From: Parvibaculum sp.
Lineage (GTDB): Bacteria > Pseudomonadota > Alphaproteobacteria > Parvibaculales > Parvibaculaceae
Length of the DNA: 64,000 bases
Direction: 5' to 3'
NCBI RefSeq assembly: GCF_019635935.1
Contig: NZ_JAHBYN010000001.1
Coordinates: forward strand, 2,167,501 to 2,231,500
Shown: in pieces, positions 18,572-26,674 of the stretch
Position numbering within the stretch: the first letter of the stretch is position 1
Layout: the number at the start of each line of letters is the position of its first letter
Notes under the pieces: model-generated
Told to the model about the DNA's origin: nothing
Database searches by the model: none
What the model saw: only the letters and a program-made list of their open reading frames with translations
Made by a program: the position numbers and the translations under genes

Positions 18572-20053
18572 CTATAATGTCCACAGCGCCAGCGCCGCAT
18601 AGCCGCGCCAGGGACGCCAGTCTTGCGAAAGCAGCTCAAGCTCCTTGGTCGTAACGGGTGCGCCGCCGCCGGCCGCTTTCCGCAATCCGAGATCGGAGGC
18701 TGGAAAGGCGTCGGGTTCGCCGAGCGCCCGCAGCGCCACATAATGCGCCGTCCATTCGCCGATGCCGGGCAGCGCGGTCAGTTCGGCAATCTTCGCTTCC
18801 AGCGTTTCGCGCGGGCCGAAATCGAGCGCGCCGGATGTAACCGCGGCGGCAAGACCTTTCAGCGTCGCAATGCGCCCGCCGGTCAGGCCGAGCCCGGCAT
18901 AGTCGCCGCGCGCCAGGCGCTGCGGCGCCGGAAAGAAATGCGTGATGCCGTCCACGCCGCTGTCGAAGCGCTCGCCGAACCTTTCCACGATGCGCCCGGC
19001 AATCGTCGTCGCGCCCTTCACCGAAATCTGCTGGCCGAGCACCGCGCGGATCGCAAGCTCGAAACCGTCGAACGTGCCCGGCACGCGCAATCCCTTCGCG
19101 CGCGTGATGCGCGGGCCGATCAGCAGATCGCCTTCGAAGGCGGCGACGATGGCCGAAGGTTCGGCATCGAGATCGAAAAGCCGCCTGAGCCGCGCCGCGA
19201 TGCGCCGCATCGGCAGGCCTGTGCCTTTCTCCGCGCCGGCAATCTCAATGCGCGCCTCAAGCGCGTGTCCCTTCGGCGCCGGCGCGACGGACAGCACGCC
19301 GCTGACGCCGTCGACCCGGAAACTCCGCGCATAGCGCGCCGCCGTCACCTGTTCGACGCCCGGTATCGCGCGGCCCCCGAGATAGGCGAGCACGCGCTCG
19401 AAGTCGAAGGGCGGGCGATAGCCGAGCCGCAGTCGGATCGCGCCGCCCGCCGCCGTCTCGGACGTACGCCGGATTTCGCCCGGCGCAACGCCATAGGCCT
19501 GCAGGATCGCATCGTTGAAACGGCGAAGGCTGCGATAGCCTGCCGCATGCGCGACTTGCGCCAGCGGCAGACCCGTATCGGTGATCAATTGCTTGGCGGT
19601 GAGCAACCGGCGATTGGCGGCGACCGCCTGCGGCCCGGCGCCGACATGCGCAAGGAACAGCCGCCGCAATTGCCGCTCGCCCATGCCGAGGCGCGCCGCG
19701 AGGTCATCGAGCTTGCCGTCGTCGAGCGCGCCTTCCTCGATAAGCCGGAGCGCCCGCGAAACGCTGGCCGCGGTTCCCGCCCAGGCGGGCGTGCCGGGCG
19801 CGGCCTCCGGGCGGCAGCGCAGGCAGGAGCGGAAACCGAGCGCCTCTGCCGCCGCCGCGCTGGGCACGAAGCGGCAGTTCTCGCGCTTGGGGACCTGCGC
19901 CGGGCAGACCGGGCGGCAATAGATGCCCGTCGTGCGGACACAGACGAAGAAGCGTCCGTCGAAACGCGCATCCTTGGCCGCGATCGCGCGGTAGCAGAGA
20001 TCGGGGTCGAGGCCCGCGGCGCGGGACGGGGATATGTCGGCGGTCTGTTTCAT
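18572..20053 (-). CDS. Ada-type metal-binding / AraC HTH / AlkA glycosylase fusion
   Basis: 493 residues with three parts. An N-terminal Ada zinc-binding domain has the four Cys in FFVCVRTTGIYCRPVCPAQ and SCLRCRPEA. An AraC-type helix-turn-helix (about 95-180) contains LAARLGMGERQLRRLF. A C-terminal AlkA 3-methyladenine glycosylase has an HhH region at LPGIGEWTAHYVALRALG and a catalytic Asp in the following FPASDLGLRKA. In Ada, methylation of the first domain from DNA phosphotriesters turns on transcription, so this protein probably senses and repairs alkylation damage. The ATG at 20053 precedes MKQTADISPSRAAGLDPDLC. The ogt gene follows after 11 bp. Confidence 0.92.
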   Translation of the reverse strand: MKQTADISPSRAAGLDPDLCYRAIAAKDARFDGRFFVCVRTTGIYCRPVCPAQVPKRENCRFVPSAAAAEALGFRSCLRCRPEAAPGTPAWAGTAASVSRALRLIEEGALDDGKLDDLAARLGMGERQLRRLFLAHVGAGPQAVAANRRLLTAKQLITDTGLPLAQVAHAAGYRSLRRFNDAILQAYGVAPGEIRRTSETAAGGAIRLRLGYRPPFDFERVLAYLGGRAIPGVEQVTAARYARSFRVDGVSGVLSVAPAPKGHALEARIEIAGAEKGTGLPMRRIAARLRRLFDLDAEPSAIVAAFEGDLLIGPRITRAKGLRVPGTFDGFELAIRAVLGQQISVKGATTIAGRIVERFGERFDSGVDGITHFFPAPQRLARGDYAGLGLTGGRIATLKGLAAAVTSGALDFGPRETLEAKIAELTALPGIGEWTAHYVALRALGEPDAFPASDLGLRKAAGGGAPVTTKELELLSQDWRPWRGYAALALWTL

Positions 20054-20185
20054 GGGCAGAGTGTAGGACGGCGCGGGCCGGTCCGCTCGCCAAAATCGGA
20101 CAGGTCCGTCGGGCGCCACCGAACCGCTTGAGTTCGCCGTTGCCGCTGCTAGTGTCGCCTCAAGAGGGAATTCGGGAGGACGTCA

Positions 20186-21520
20186 ATGACAGATCGTGCC
20201 GGCGCCGTTTCGGGCGCCGCGGCCGCCGCTGCGCCGTCGCAGGGGTTTTCGCCCGCCTATCGAAACTATGCGCTTTTCATTCTGATGCTCGGCTATACGG
20301 CCAATTACGTGGATCGCCAGATCCTCGCGATCCTGCTCGAACCGATCAAACAGGATCTCGGCGTCAGCGACACGCAGCTCGGCTTTCTGTCCGGCATCAC
20401 CTTTGCGATCTTCTACGCGACGCTCGGCGTTCCGATCGCCATGCTGGCCGACCGCACCAACCGCCGCAACATCGTCTCGGCGGCCATCGCCATCTTCTCC
20501 ACCATGACGGTGATGTGCGGTTTCGTGACCAGCTTTGCGCAACTGGCGCTGGCGCGCATCGGCGTCGGCATCGGCGAGGCGGGGTCGAGCCCGCCCTCGC
20601 ATTCAATGATCTCCGACATGTTCCCGCCCGAGAAGCGCGCCTCCGCCATGGGCATCTATTCGCTCGGCATCAATATCGGCATCCTGATCGGCTTTCTGGT
20701 CGGCGGCTGGGTCAGCCAGTGGTATGGCTGGCGCGCGGCTTTCCTCGTTGTCGGCGCGCCGGGCATTCTGATCGCGTTGCTGATCCGCTTCACGTTGAAG
20801 GAGCCCCAGCGCGGACACGCCGATGGCACCACCGCACAGGCCGCGGGCGATGCGCCGAAAGTCGGCGAGGTGTTCCGTCTGCTCTGGTCGCAGCGTTCGT
20901 TCCGGCATATTTCCTTCGCCTGCGCGCTGGCGGCTTTCGGCGGCTATGCCGGCGTCACCTGGATACCGGCCTTCCTGATGCGCTCCTATCAGATGTCGCC
21001 CGGCGAGATCGGCACCTGGCTGGCGCTGATCATCGGTTTTGTCGGCGGCGCCGGCACCTATGCGACCGCATGGGCGGCCGACCGCTACGGCAAGCGCGAT
21101 GTGCGTTGGAACATGTGGGTCGTGGCAATCGTGATGATGGTCTGCTTCCCGCTTTCGATCGGTCTCTATCTCTCGCCCGACAAATACTGGGCGATGTTCT
21201 TCTTCCTCGTGCCGGCCTTCGCGGGCGCCGCCTATATCGGACCGAGCCTCGCAATGACGCAGGGCCTCGTCGTGCTGCGCATGCGCGCCGTCGCCTCGGC
21301 CGTGCTCTTCCTGATCCTCAACCTGATCGGCATGGGCCTCGGGCCCCAGGCGGTCGGCCTGATCAGCGATCTCTACGCACCCAGCTTCGGGCAGGAGTCG
21401 CTGCGCTATGCGCTGCTCACCGTCATGGTCGTCTGGCCCTGGGCGGCGCTGCATTTCTGGCTCGGCGCATCGTCATTGAAGGAAGACCTCGAAAGGGCGC
21501 GCCTTCACGGGCTGAAATAG
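20186..21520 (+). CDS. MFS transporter, spinster-like
   Basis: 444 residues and about 12 membrane segments. The loop motif LADRTNRRNIVSAAIAI, the first-helix signature YTANYVDRQILAILLEPIK and the GIGEAGSSPPSHSMISDMFP stretch are typical of the spinster-like branch of the major facilitator family. It is an inner-membrane secondary transporter; the substrate is unknown. A GGGAGG site precedes the ATG at 20186. It diverges from the Ada/AlkA gene. Confidence 0.88.
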   Translation: MTDRAGAVSGAAAAAAPSQGFSPAYRNYALFILMLGYTANYVDRQILAILLEPIKQDLGVSDTQLGFLSGITFAIFYATLGVPIAMLADRTNRRNIVSAAIAIFSTMTVMCGFVTSFAQLALARIGVGIGEAGSSPPSHSMISDMFPPEKRASAMGIYSLGINIGILIGFLVGGWVSQWYGWRAAFLVVGAPGILIALLIRFTLKEPQRGHADGTTAQAAGDAPKVGEVFRLLWSQRSFRHISFACALAAFGGYAGVTWIPAFLMRSYQMSPGEIGTWLALIIGFVGGAGTYATAWAADRYGKRDVRWNMWVVAIVMMVCFPLSIGLYLSPDKYWAMFFFLVPAFAGAAYIGPSLAMTQGLVVLRMRAVASAVLFLILNLIGMGLGPQAVGLISDLYAPSFGQESLRYALLTVMVVWPWAALHFWLGASSLKEDLERARLHGLK

Positions 21521-21587
21521 GACGTCACGTGATTGTCGCAAATCTCCGGCATGGCTGGGTGAGGGCAGACCCGCACCGGAGCGCCGG

Positions 21588-22385
21588 ATGAAAAGATTTC
21601 TACCCGTTCTCGGCGCGCTGGTGCTGGCGTCTCCGGCACAAGCGGTCGACGAACGCTACCGGGCTTACGAAGCCGCGCCCGCCCTGAGCGGCACGGTCGA
21701 GATCGCCGCCGAACCTGCCAATGCGCGGCTGCAGCTCCTCTGGCGCGAGGGCTTTGCCGCGCGCCATGCCGATGTGCGGGCCGCGCCGCTCGCGGCGCAA
21801 GGCCCCGGTATCCTGACCGCGCGCGCCGCCATCGAGGCGCTGGCCGTCTTCGTCCACAAGGACAATCCGCTTTCCTGCCTGCCGCTTGAAAATCTCGCCC
21901 CGCTTTTTGCCGGCGATGCGGCATGGGGCGCCGCCGGTCTCGGCGGCGAATGGGCGTCGCGTCCCGTCATCGTCTTCGACCGGCCGGCGGGTGGCGAACG
22001 CGACTTCTTCGTCGCCGCCGCGCTGAAAGGCGGCGCCATTGCGCCCGACGCGAAAACCGTTGCGCGCGCCTCCGCATTGATACGCGAGATCGGCGCGTCG
22101 CCGGGCGGCATCGGCTACGCGCCGGCCGGCTATCGCAGCGACGCTGTGCGCGCGCTCAGGCTTTCCGATGGCGGCGAATGCGTCGGACCGAGCGAGGCGA
22201 GCGCCCATCGCGCGGCCTGGCCGCTGGCGCGCGTCGTCCGCGTTACGGCGCGGGGGCCCGCGGCGCGGCATGCGATCGACTATGTGCTGTCGCGGGAGGG
22301 CCAGCGCGATGCAGAGATCGCCGGCTACTTCGCGCTGCCTTATGTCTTCGCCGCCGAAGACCGCAAGGCGCTCGGCCTCGACTGA
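21588..22385 (+). CDS. periplasmic phosphate-binding-like protein (PstS/PBP-like)
   Basis: 265 residues with a signal peptide (MKRFLPVLGALVLASPAQA). The segments FVHKDNPLSCLPLENLAPLFAGD and GGIGYAPAGYRSDAVRALRL follow the PstS-like substrate-binding fold, in which IAVFVHKDNP and the late GIGYA motif are characteristic. It is shorter than PstS and has no pstCAB genes beside it. It converges on a gene for an OprO/P-type phosphate porin that carries a Pho box, which supports a role in phosphate capture. Exact ligand not certain. Confidence 0.72.
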   Translation: MKRFLPVLGALVLASPAQAVDERYRAYEAAPALSGTVEIAAEPANARLQLLWREGFAARHADVRAAPLAAQGPGILTARAAIEALAVFVHKDNPLSCLPLENLAPLFAGDAAWGAAGLGGEWASRPVIVFDRPAGGERDFFVAAALKGGAIAPDAKTVARASALIREIGASPGGIGYAPAGYRSDAVRALRLSDGGECVGPSEASAHRAAWPLARVVRVTARGPAARHAIDYVLSREGQRDAEIAGYFALPYVFAAEDRKALGLD

Positions 22386-22406
22386 AGATGAAGCGGCACA
22401 AACGAA

Positions 22407-22436
22407 AACTCCCGGCGAATAAATTCGCCGGGAGTT
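22407..22436. terminator. bidirectional terminator
   Basis: A perfect 14-bp inverted repeat (AACTCCCGGCGAAT and complement) is separated by two bases, with A-rich sequence on the left and a short T-poor tail on the right. It lies between the convergent phosphate-binding-like and porin genes. Confidence 0.8.
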
Positions 22437-22474
22437 CCGTCTGACGACCTGCGAGGATCGGTTCGGACGTTTTA

Positions 22475-23857
22475 TCAGAAAGCGAACTGCGTACGCAGCG
22501 CCACCGCGTCGTGGCCGAAGTTCGGGTTCACGACACCGCCGCGGTTCTTCACATCCACGTTCAGGTAGTTGAGCATGAAGCGCAGGTTGTTGTTGGCGTA
22601 CCAGTTGAGACCGACCGTGATGATCTCCTGCTCGCCGCCGGCGATACCGGCACTCGCGTCGTTGAGATCGGCTTCGCTGTAGCGCGCCGCGATTTCCCAT
22701 GCGCCGCTGCCGCCCTTGCCGAAGCCGAACGGATTGGCCGGACGGACGCCCGAATAGGCGGCCTTCTTGATGTCGTAGCGGTAGGACTCGCCGGTCAGGA
22801 TCCACGAGGCCTGCAGATACCACGCATCGAAGCTGGCATCGGCGAGCACGCCGTTGCGGCTGATGTCGTAGATGTAATACTCACCCTGGGCGCGGAACGG
22901 GCCGTAGTTGAGCGCGAGTTCCGGACCGTAGACGCTCACCGCGTCGGCCGTGCCGACGAAGTTGGCATCGATGTAGCGCAGCGGGTCGACGCGCAGTTCC
23001 GGACGGTCGCGGAAGCGGATCGTGTCGGCCGGCACGTTAAAGGAGTGCGAGCCCGAGGCGCCGATATGGACGTTGAGGCCTTCCTTCGGCGAGGTCGCAT
23101 AGGCAAGACGGCCGACAACGTTCGAGCTGTCATAGTCATCGAGACCGCCGCCCGCCGCGGCCGAGCCCATCGTGTAATAGAGGCCACCGAAGAAGTTGTC
23201 GGTGTTGTAGGTGCCGCCTGCGGTCATGCGCGCTTCGCCGGCTGCCGGCGTGATGGCGAGATTGACCGCCGTCGCACGCTCGATGAAGGTGATGTCGTTG
23301 GACGAGGTCGAATCGTCCAGCGTCATTTTCGGCTTGGTCGCACCGAGAACGAGCTGCGTGTTTTCGATGCCGTTATAGGTCAGCAAGACTTCATAGATGC
23401 GCGCATTGGATTCGGTGCCGCTGTCGCCGAAGTTGAACTCGATGTTGTAGCCGAAGTCCTTGGCGAAGGTGCCGTTGAGGCCGACACGGGCGCGGCGGAA
23501 GTTGGCGTTGCCGCGCAGCCCGCCGAAGTTGGCAGCGCTGGCCGCATCTTGGTCGTAGGCGCCGACATCGAGATGGGCGCGGCCGGTGATGCCGAAGCTG
23601 AAATTGCCGTCGGCGGTCTTGAAGACCGGACGGCCGTTGTTGAGGCTCACTTCGACGTCGCTCTTGCGTTCTTCCAGCGATTTGATCTTGTTGCCGTGCT
23701 GGATTTCGACGTCGTCGATCTTCTTCTGAAGGGCCTCGATCTGCGCCTTGAGGGCGTTGAGTTCGGCCTGTGCGCTGGTCGCGGCGAAAGCCGGACCCGA
23801 GAGGAGTGCGGCGGCGCCAAGAGCGGTGCCGGCCAGCAGAATGTTTCGCAACGTCAT
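22475..23857 (-). CDS. OprO/OprP-type outer-membrane porin
   Basis: 460 residues. A signal peptide ends at PAFA. An N-terminal coiled-coil (AELNALKAQIEALQKKIDD) is followed by a beta-barrel of the phosphate-selective porin O/P family, ending in RTQFAF with the terminal Phe needed for outer-membrane assembly. The ATG at 23857 has a GGAGA site. Tandem Pho-box sequences lie about 120 bp upstream, so it should be induced in phosphate starvation through PhoB and let phosphate or polyphosphate into the periplasm. Confidence 0.9.
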   Translation of the reverse strand: MTLRNILLAGTALGAAALLSGPAFAATSAQAELNALKAQIEALQKKIDDVEIQHGNKIKSLEERKSDVEVSLNNGRPVFKTADGNFSFGITGRAHLDVGAYDQDAASAANFGGLRGNANFRRARVGLNGTFAKDFGYNIEFNFGDSGTESNARIYEVLLTYNGIENTQLVLGATKPKMTLDDSTSSNDITFIERATAVNLAITPAAGEARMTAGGTYNTDNFFGGLYYTMGSAAAGGGLDDYDSSNVVGRLAYATSPKEGLNVHIGASGSHSFNVPADTIRFRDRPELRVDPLRYIDANFVGTADAVSVYGPELALNYGPFRAQGEYYIYDISRNGVLADASFDAWYLQASWILTGESYRYDIKKAAYSGVRPANPFGFGKGGSGAWEIAARYSEADLNDASAGIAGGEQEIITVGLNWYANNNLRFMLNYLNVDVKNRGGVVNPNFGHDAVALRTQFAF

Positions 23858-23958
23858 TTGACGTCTCCGTGTTCTGTGAATGAGCTTCTGTTGCAGGACT
23901 GGCAGCCGCGACAGACGTCGCGAACACCCCCCATGGCTTTCGCAAGTAACAGAGCTAT

Positions 23959-23998
23959 GTGACAGATCGGTCGACTTTTTATGACAGTGATATGACAG
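23959..23998 (-). promoter_or_regulatory. Pho box (PhoB binding site)
   Basis: On the minus strand CTGTCAT (23998-23992), CTGTCAT (23987-23981) and CTGTCAC (23965-23959) are spaced 11 and 22 bp apart, the helical spacing of PhoB half-sites. The A/T-rich spacer CATAAAAAG fits the consensus. It points toward the OprO/P porin gene. Confidence 0.82.
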
Positions 23999-24071
23999 CC
24001 CCGGCCTGTTGCCGGATTGCACCGCTTTGACGCGGCGCCATTTTTCACTTTTGTGACAAGGACTTGAACGG

Positions 24072-24106
24072 AAACGGGGCGGCTCCGCTGTTGCAGAGCC
24101 GCCCCG
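24072..24106 (-). terminator. terminator-like hairpin after the TonB receptor gene
   Basis: CGGGGCGGCTC (24075-24085) pairs with GAGCCGCCCCG (24096-24106). The T run on the minus strand is short (GTTTCC), so it may act as a weaker terminator. Confidence 0.6.
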
Positions 24107-24133
24107 CTTGCCCCCCGATGGGGTGGATTGCGG

Positions 24134-26416
24134 TCAGAAGCTGAGTTTGACGCCGCCCAGCACCGTCCGGGGCTTGCCGGGCCGCGCACCGGCAGGGTCG
24201 AACGAGACGTTGTAAACCTCGTCGGTCAGGTTCTCGACAATGCCGATCAGCGTCACGCCCGGCACCACATCGTATTCGGCCGAAAGATCGAGGATCACCC
24301 GCTCGTTGATGAGCTGGTTGGCCGGAATGGCGCCCCGGCCGGCGACGGCGCGCGTCTTGTCGACATAGGAGACCAGCAGGTTGGTCCGCCACGCCTCGCC
24401 CTCGAGCCCGGCCGAAAGCGTCAGCATATGCTCGGGCAGATAAGGCAGCTCGTCGCCGGCCGTCACCGTGCCCCACGGGCCGAAGCCGCTGGCGAAACTC
24501 GTCTTGAATTCGCTCGTCGTATAGGTGTAGGCGAGCGCCAGCGGCGCCTTGAGGCCGAGACCGATGAGGCCGCCCGCGTCATAGCCGGCCATGACCTCGA
24601 TGCCCTTCACATCGACGTCGCCGCCGTCGAATTGCGTGCCGACGACGCAGCCGCCGCCGGTCGAGGCCGTGCAGGTGCCGAGCAGGTTCGAATAATCGTT
24701 GAAGAAACCGATCGCCTCGAACGCGAAATCGCCGGCGCCATAGCGGAAGCCCGCTTCGTAGTTGACCGACTTTTCGGCATCCGATGTCGAGCCCGGTCCG
24801 GGCGCCGCGAAGCCGCGATGCACGCCGCCCAGAAGCTGCCACTCGTCGCTCAGATTATAGGTGGCGCTGATGCCGGGGATCAGCACATCGACCGAGTTTT
24901 CGAGAACCGCGATGGGTGTGACGCGCGCCGGATCGTTGAGCGCGTAATCGGTGCGGCGCAGCTTGATCGTCTCGTAGCGCAAGCCCGGCACGACGGTGAG
25001 GTTGCCCCAGTCGATCGTGTCGCGCACGAAAAACGCCCAGGCCCTGGCGTCGCCGATGCGGTTTTCCTGGCTGCCCGGCGCACCGGCCGCCGCCAGCGTC
25101 AGCTGCCCGCCGGTCATGTTGTAGACGTCCTGGTTCTGGAAGCGGTCTTCCTCGTCCTCGTGATAGCGCGCCGACACTTCGACGAAATGCGCGACGTCGC
25201 CCGTCAGGAAGGTGGTGCCGAGCACCGACTGGATGCCGGCCGTGTAATATTCGCGGTTGTTGTTCCGCACGCGGATGTCGCCGTTCACGATGCCGCGCAG
25301 GATGTCGCGTTCGACGCTGTTGGCGGGATCCATGACGGCGGCGGAAATGCTGGTCCAGCCGGGTGCGCCGGTCTGCCGCACATCGTTGATCTTGTACCAC
25401 GCGCGGGCGGTATCGGTGTAATAGGCGGTGGTCGTCAGGTTCGTATCGTTGCTGAAATCGACGCGATGCGTGGCCTGGAACGTCTTGTGGTCGACATTCA
25501 TCTGGTCGAGACGGCTCGCCGCGTAGCGCCGGTAGGGATTGGCCGCGAAGTCGGCGGGCGTGAGACCGAGATAGGTTTCATCGGAATGTTCGTCCGACAC
25601 CTGCACCTTGAATTCGAAGGCGTGGCGCAGTCCCGATCCCGCCTTGCTGCGGAAGCCGAGCTTGCCGACATAATCCTGCACCCGGTAGCCCGTGTCGCCG
25701 CCGCCATCGACGGTCTTGAAGCCGTCGGTGCGGTCCTGCAGCGTTTCAAGCAGGATGCCGACATCCCACGCGTCGCTGAGCGGCATCCAGCCGCCGGCAT
25801 ATCCATGCACCCGCAACGTGTTGTCCTCACCGCCCAGCACTTTCAGTGTCCCTGAAAGGCTGCCATCCGCATTGTCGGGGATCGAGGTCGAGAACATGTT
25901 GACCGCGCCGCCCACCGTCGACGGACCGTATTTGATCGCCGCCGCGCCCTTGGTGATTTCGATGGCTTCCATGCGGCCGGTGAACGGGAAGTAATAGGCG
26001 GCGGGCGCGGCGTAAGGAGCCGGCGCCATCAACACGCCGTCTTCCATGACGACGATCTTGTTGTTGCGGTCGTTGCCCGATCCGCGAATGCCGATATTCG
26101 GGCGAAGGCCGTAGCCGTCCTCTTCCTGGATCTGGACGCCCGGCACCACGCGCAACACCCGGTTGACGTCGGTATAGGAGAACTTCTCGAGCTCTTCCTT
26201 GTCGATGAAGGTAACGCCGCCGCCGACCTCGGCCGTCTCTTCGGCGGTGCTGGTGACCAGCAGCCCCTTCAGGATGTGAACCTTGCCCTCTTCGGCCTGC
26301 GCCGTTTCGGCGGCGCTTTCCTCGGCCATCGCCGCCGGGGCGGCGAGAAGCGCGGTGGCAAGCGCAAGGCTGCTGCAGCCGCGCAGCAGGGCGGCGGTTG
26401 AAAACGATGAACGCAT
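24134..26416 (-). CDS. TonB-dependent outer-membrane receptor (FecA-like)
   Basis: 760 residues. A signal peptide (MRSSFSTAALLRGCSSLALA) precedes a short region and then a plug domain (about 60-190: TDVNRVLRVVPGVQIQEEDG, LRPNIGIRGSG, AIEITKGAAAIKYG). A 22-strand barrel follows, ending GGVKLSF with the terminal Phe. The plug features resemble FecA-type iron receptors. An AAGGGGA site lies before the ATG at 26416. Fur-like boxes upstream suggest iron repression. Substrate (ferric siderophore or ferric citrate) cannot be told from this. Confidence 0.9.
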   Translation of the reverse strand: MRSSFSTAALLRGCSSLALATALLAAPAAMAEESAAETAQAEEGKVHILKGLLVTSTAEETAEVGGGVTFIDKEELEKFSYTDVNRVLRVVPGVQIQEEDGYGLRPNIGIRGSGNDRNNKIVVMEDGVLMAPAPYAAPAAYYFPFTGRMEAIEITKGAAAIKYGPSTVGGAVNMFSTSIPDNADGSLSGTLKVLGGEDNTLRVHGYAGGWMPLSDAWDVGILLETLQDRTDGFKTVDGGGDTGYRVQDYVGKLGFRSKAGSGLRHAFEFKVQVSDEHSDETYLGLTPADFAANPYRRYAASRLDQMNVDHKTFQATHRVDFSNDTNLTTTAYYTDTARAWYKINDVRQTGAPGWTSISAAVMDPANSVERDILRGIVNGDIRVRNNNREYYTAGIQSVLGTTFLTGDVAHFVEVSARYHEDEEDRFQNQDVYNMTGGQLTLAAAGAPGSQENRIGDARAWAFFVRDTIDWGNLTVVPGLRYETIKLRRTDYALNDPARVTPIAVLENSVDVLIPGISATYNLSDEWQLLGGVHRGFAAPGPGSTSDAEKSVNYEAGFRYGAGDFAFEAIGFFNDYSNLLGTCTASTGGGCVVGTQFDGGDVDVKGIEVMAGYDAGGLIGLGLKAPLALAYTYTTSEFKTSFASGFGPWGTVTAGDELPYLPEHMLTLSAGLEGEAWRTNLLVSYVDKTRAVAGRGAIPANQLINERVILDLSAEYDVVPGVTLIGIVENLTDEVYNVSFDPAGARPGKPRTVLGGVKLSF

Positions 26417-26464
26417 GGAATTCCCCTTGAGACATCCGGCCTCGGCATAGCCCCCGGCCGTTCT

Positions 26465-26479
26465 TGCGAATGATTATCA
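26465..26479 (-). promoter_or_regulatory. Fur-like box
   Basis: TGCGAAT-G-ATTATCA matches the 7-1-7 Fur core (TGATAAT-N-ATTATCA) at 12 of 14 arm positions. It lies about 50 bp before the TonB receptor start. A second small palindrome, AAATGC-N9-GCATTT (26513-26533), lies just beyond it. Confidence 0.6.
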
Positions 26480-26674
26480 AGAGCCTGTCATACAGATGTC
26501 CGCCGCACTTGTAAATGCAAGTGACTCGCATTTCTAGTTGCAGGAATGTCGCAGCCGTCCCCTTTTCTTCCCGCCATCCCCCATTTGACCCCCCGTCGCC
26601 CCGCCCCCTATCTTGCGGGCCATCGCTATTGGGGAAGAGACAATGAATTTCGCAGCCGCACCGGCGGTGGTCGC

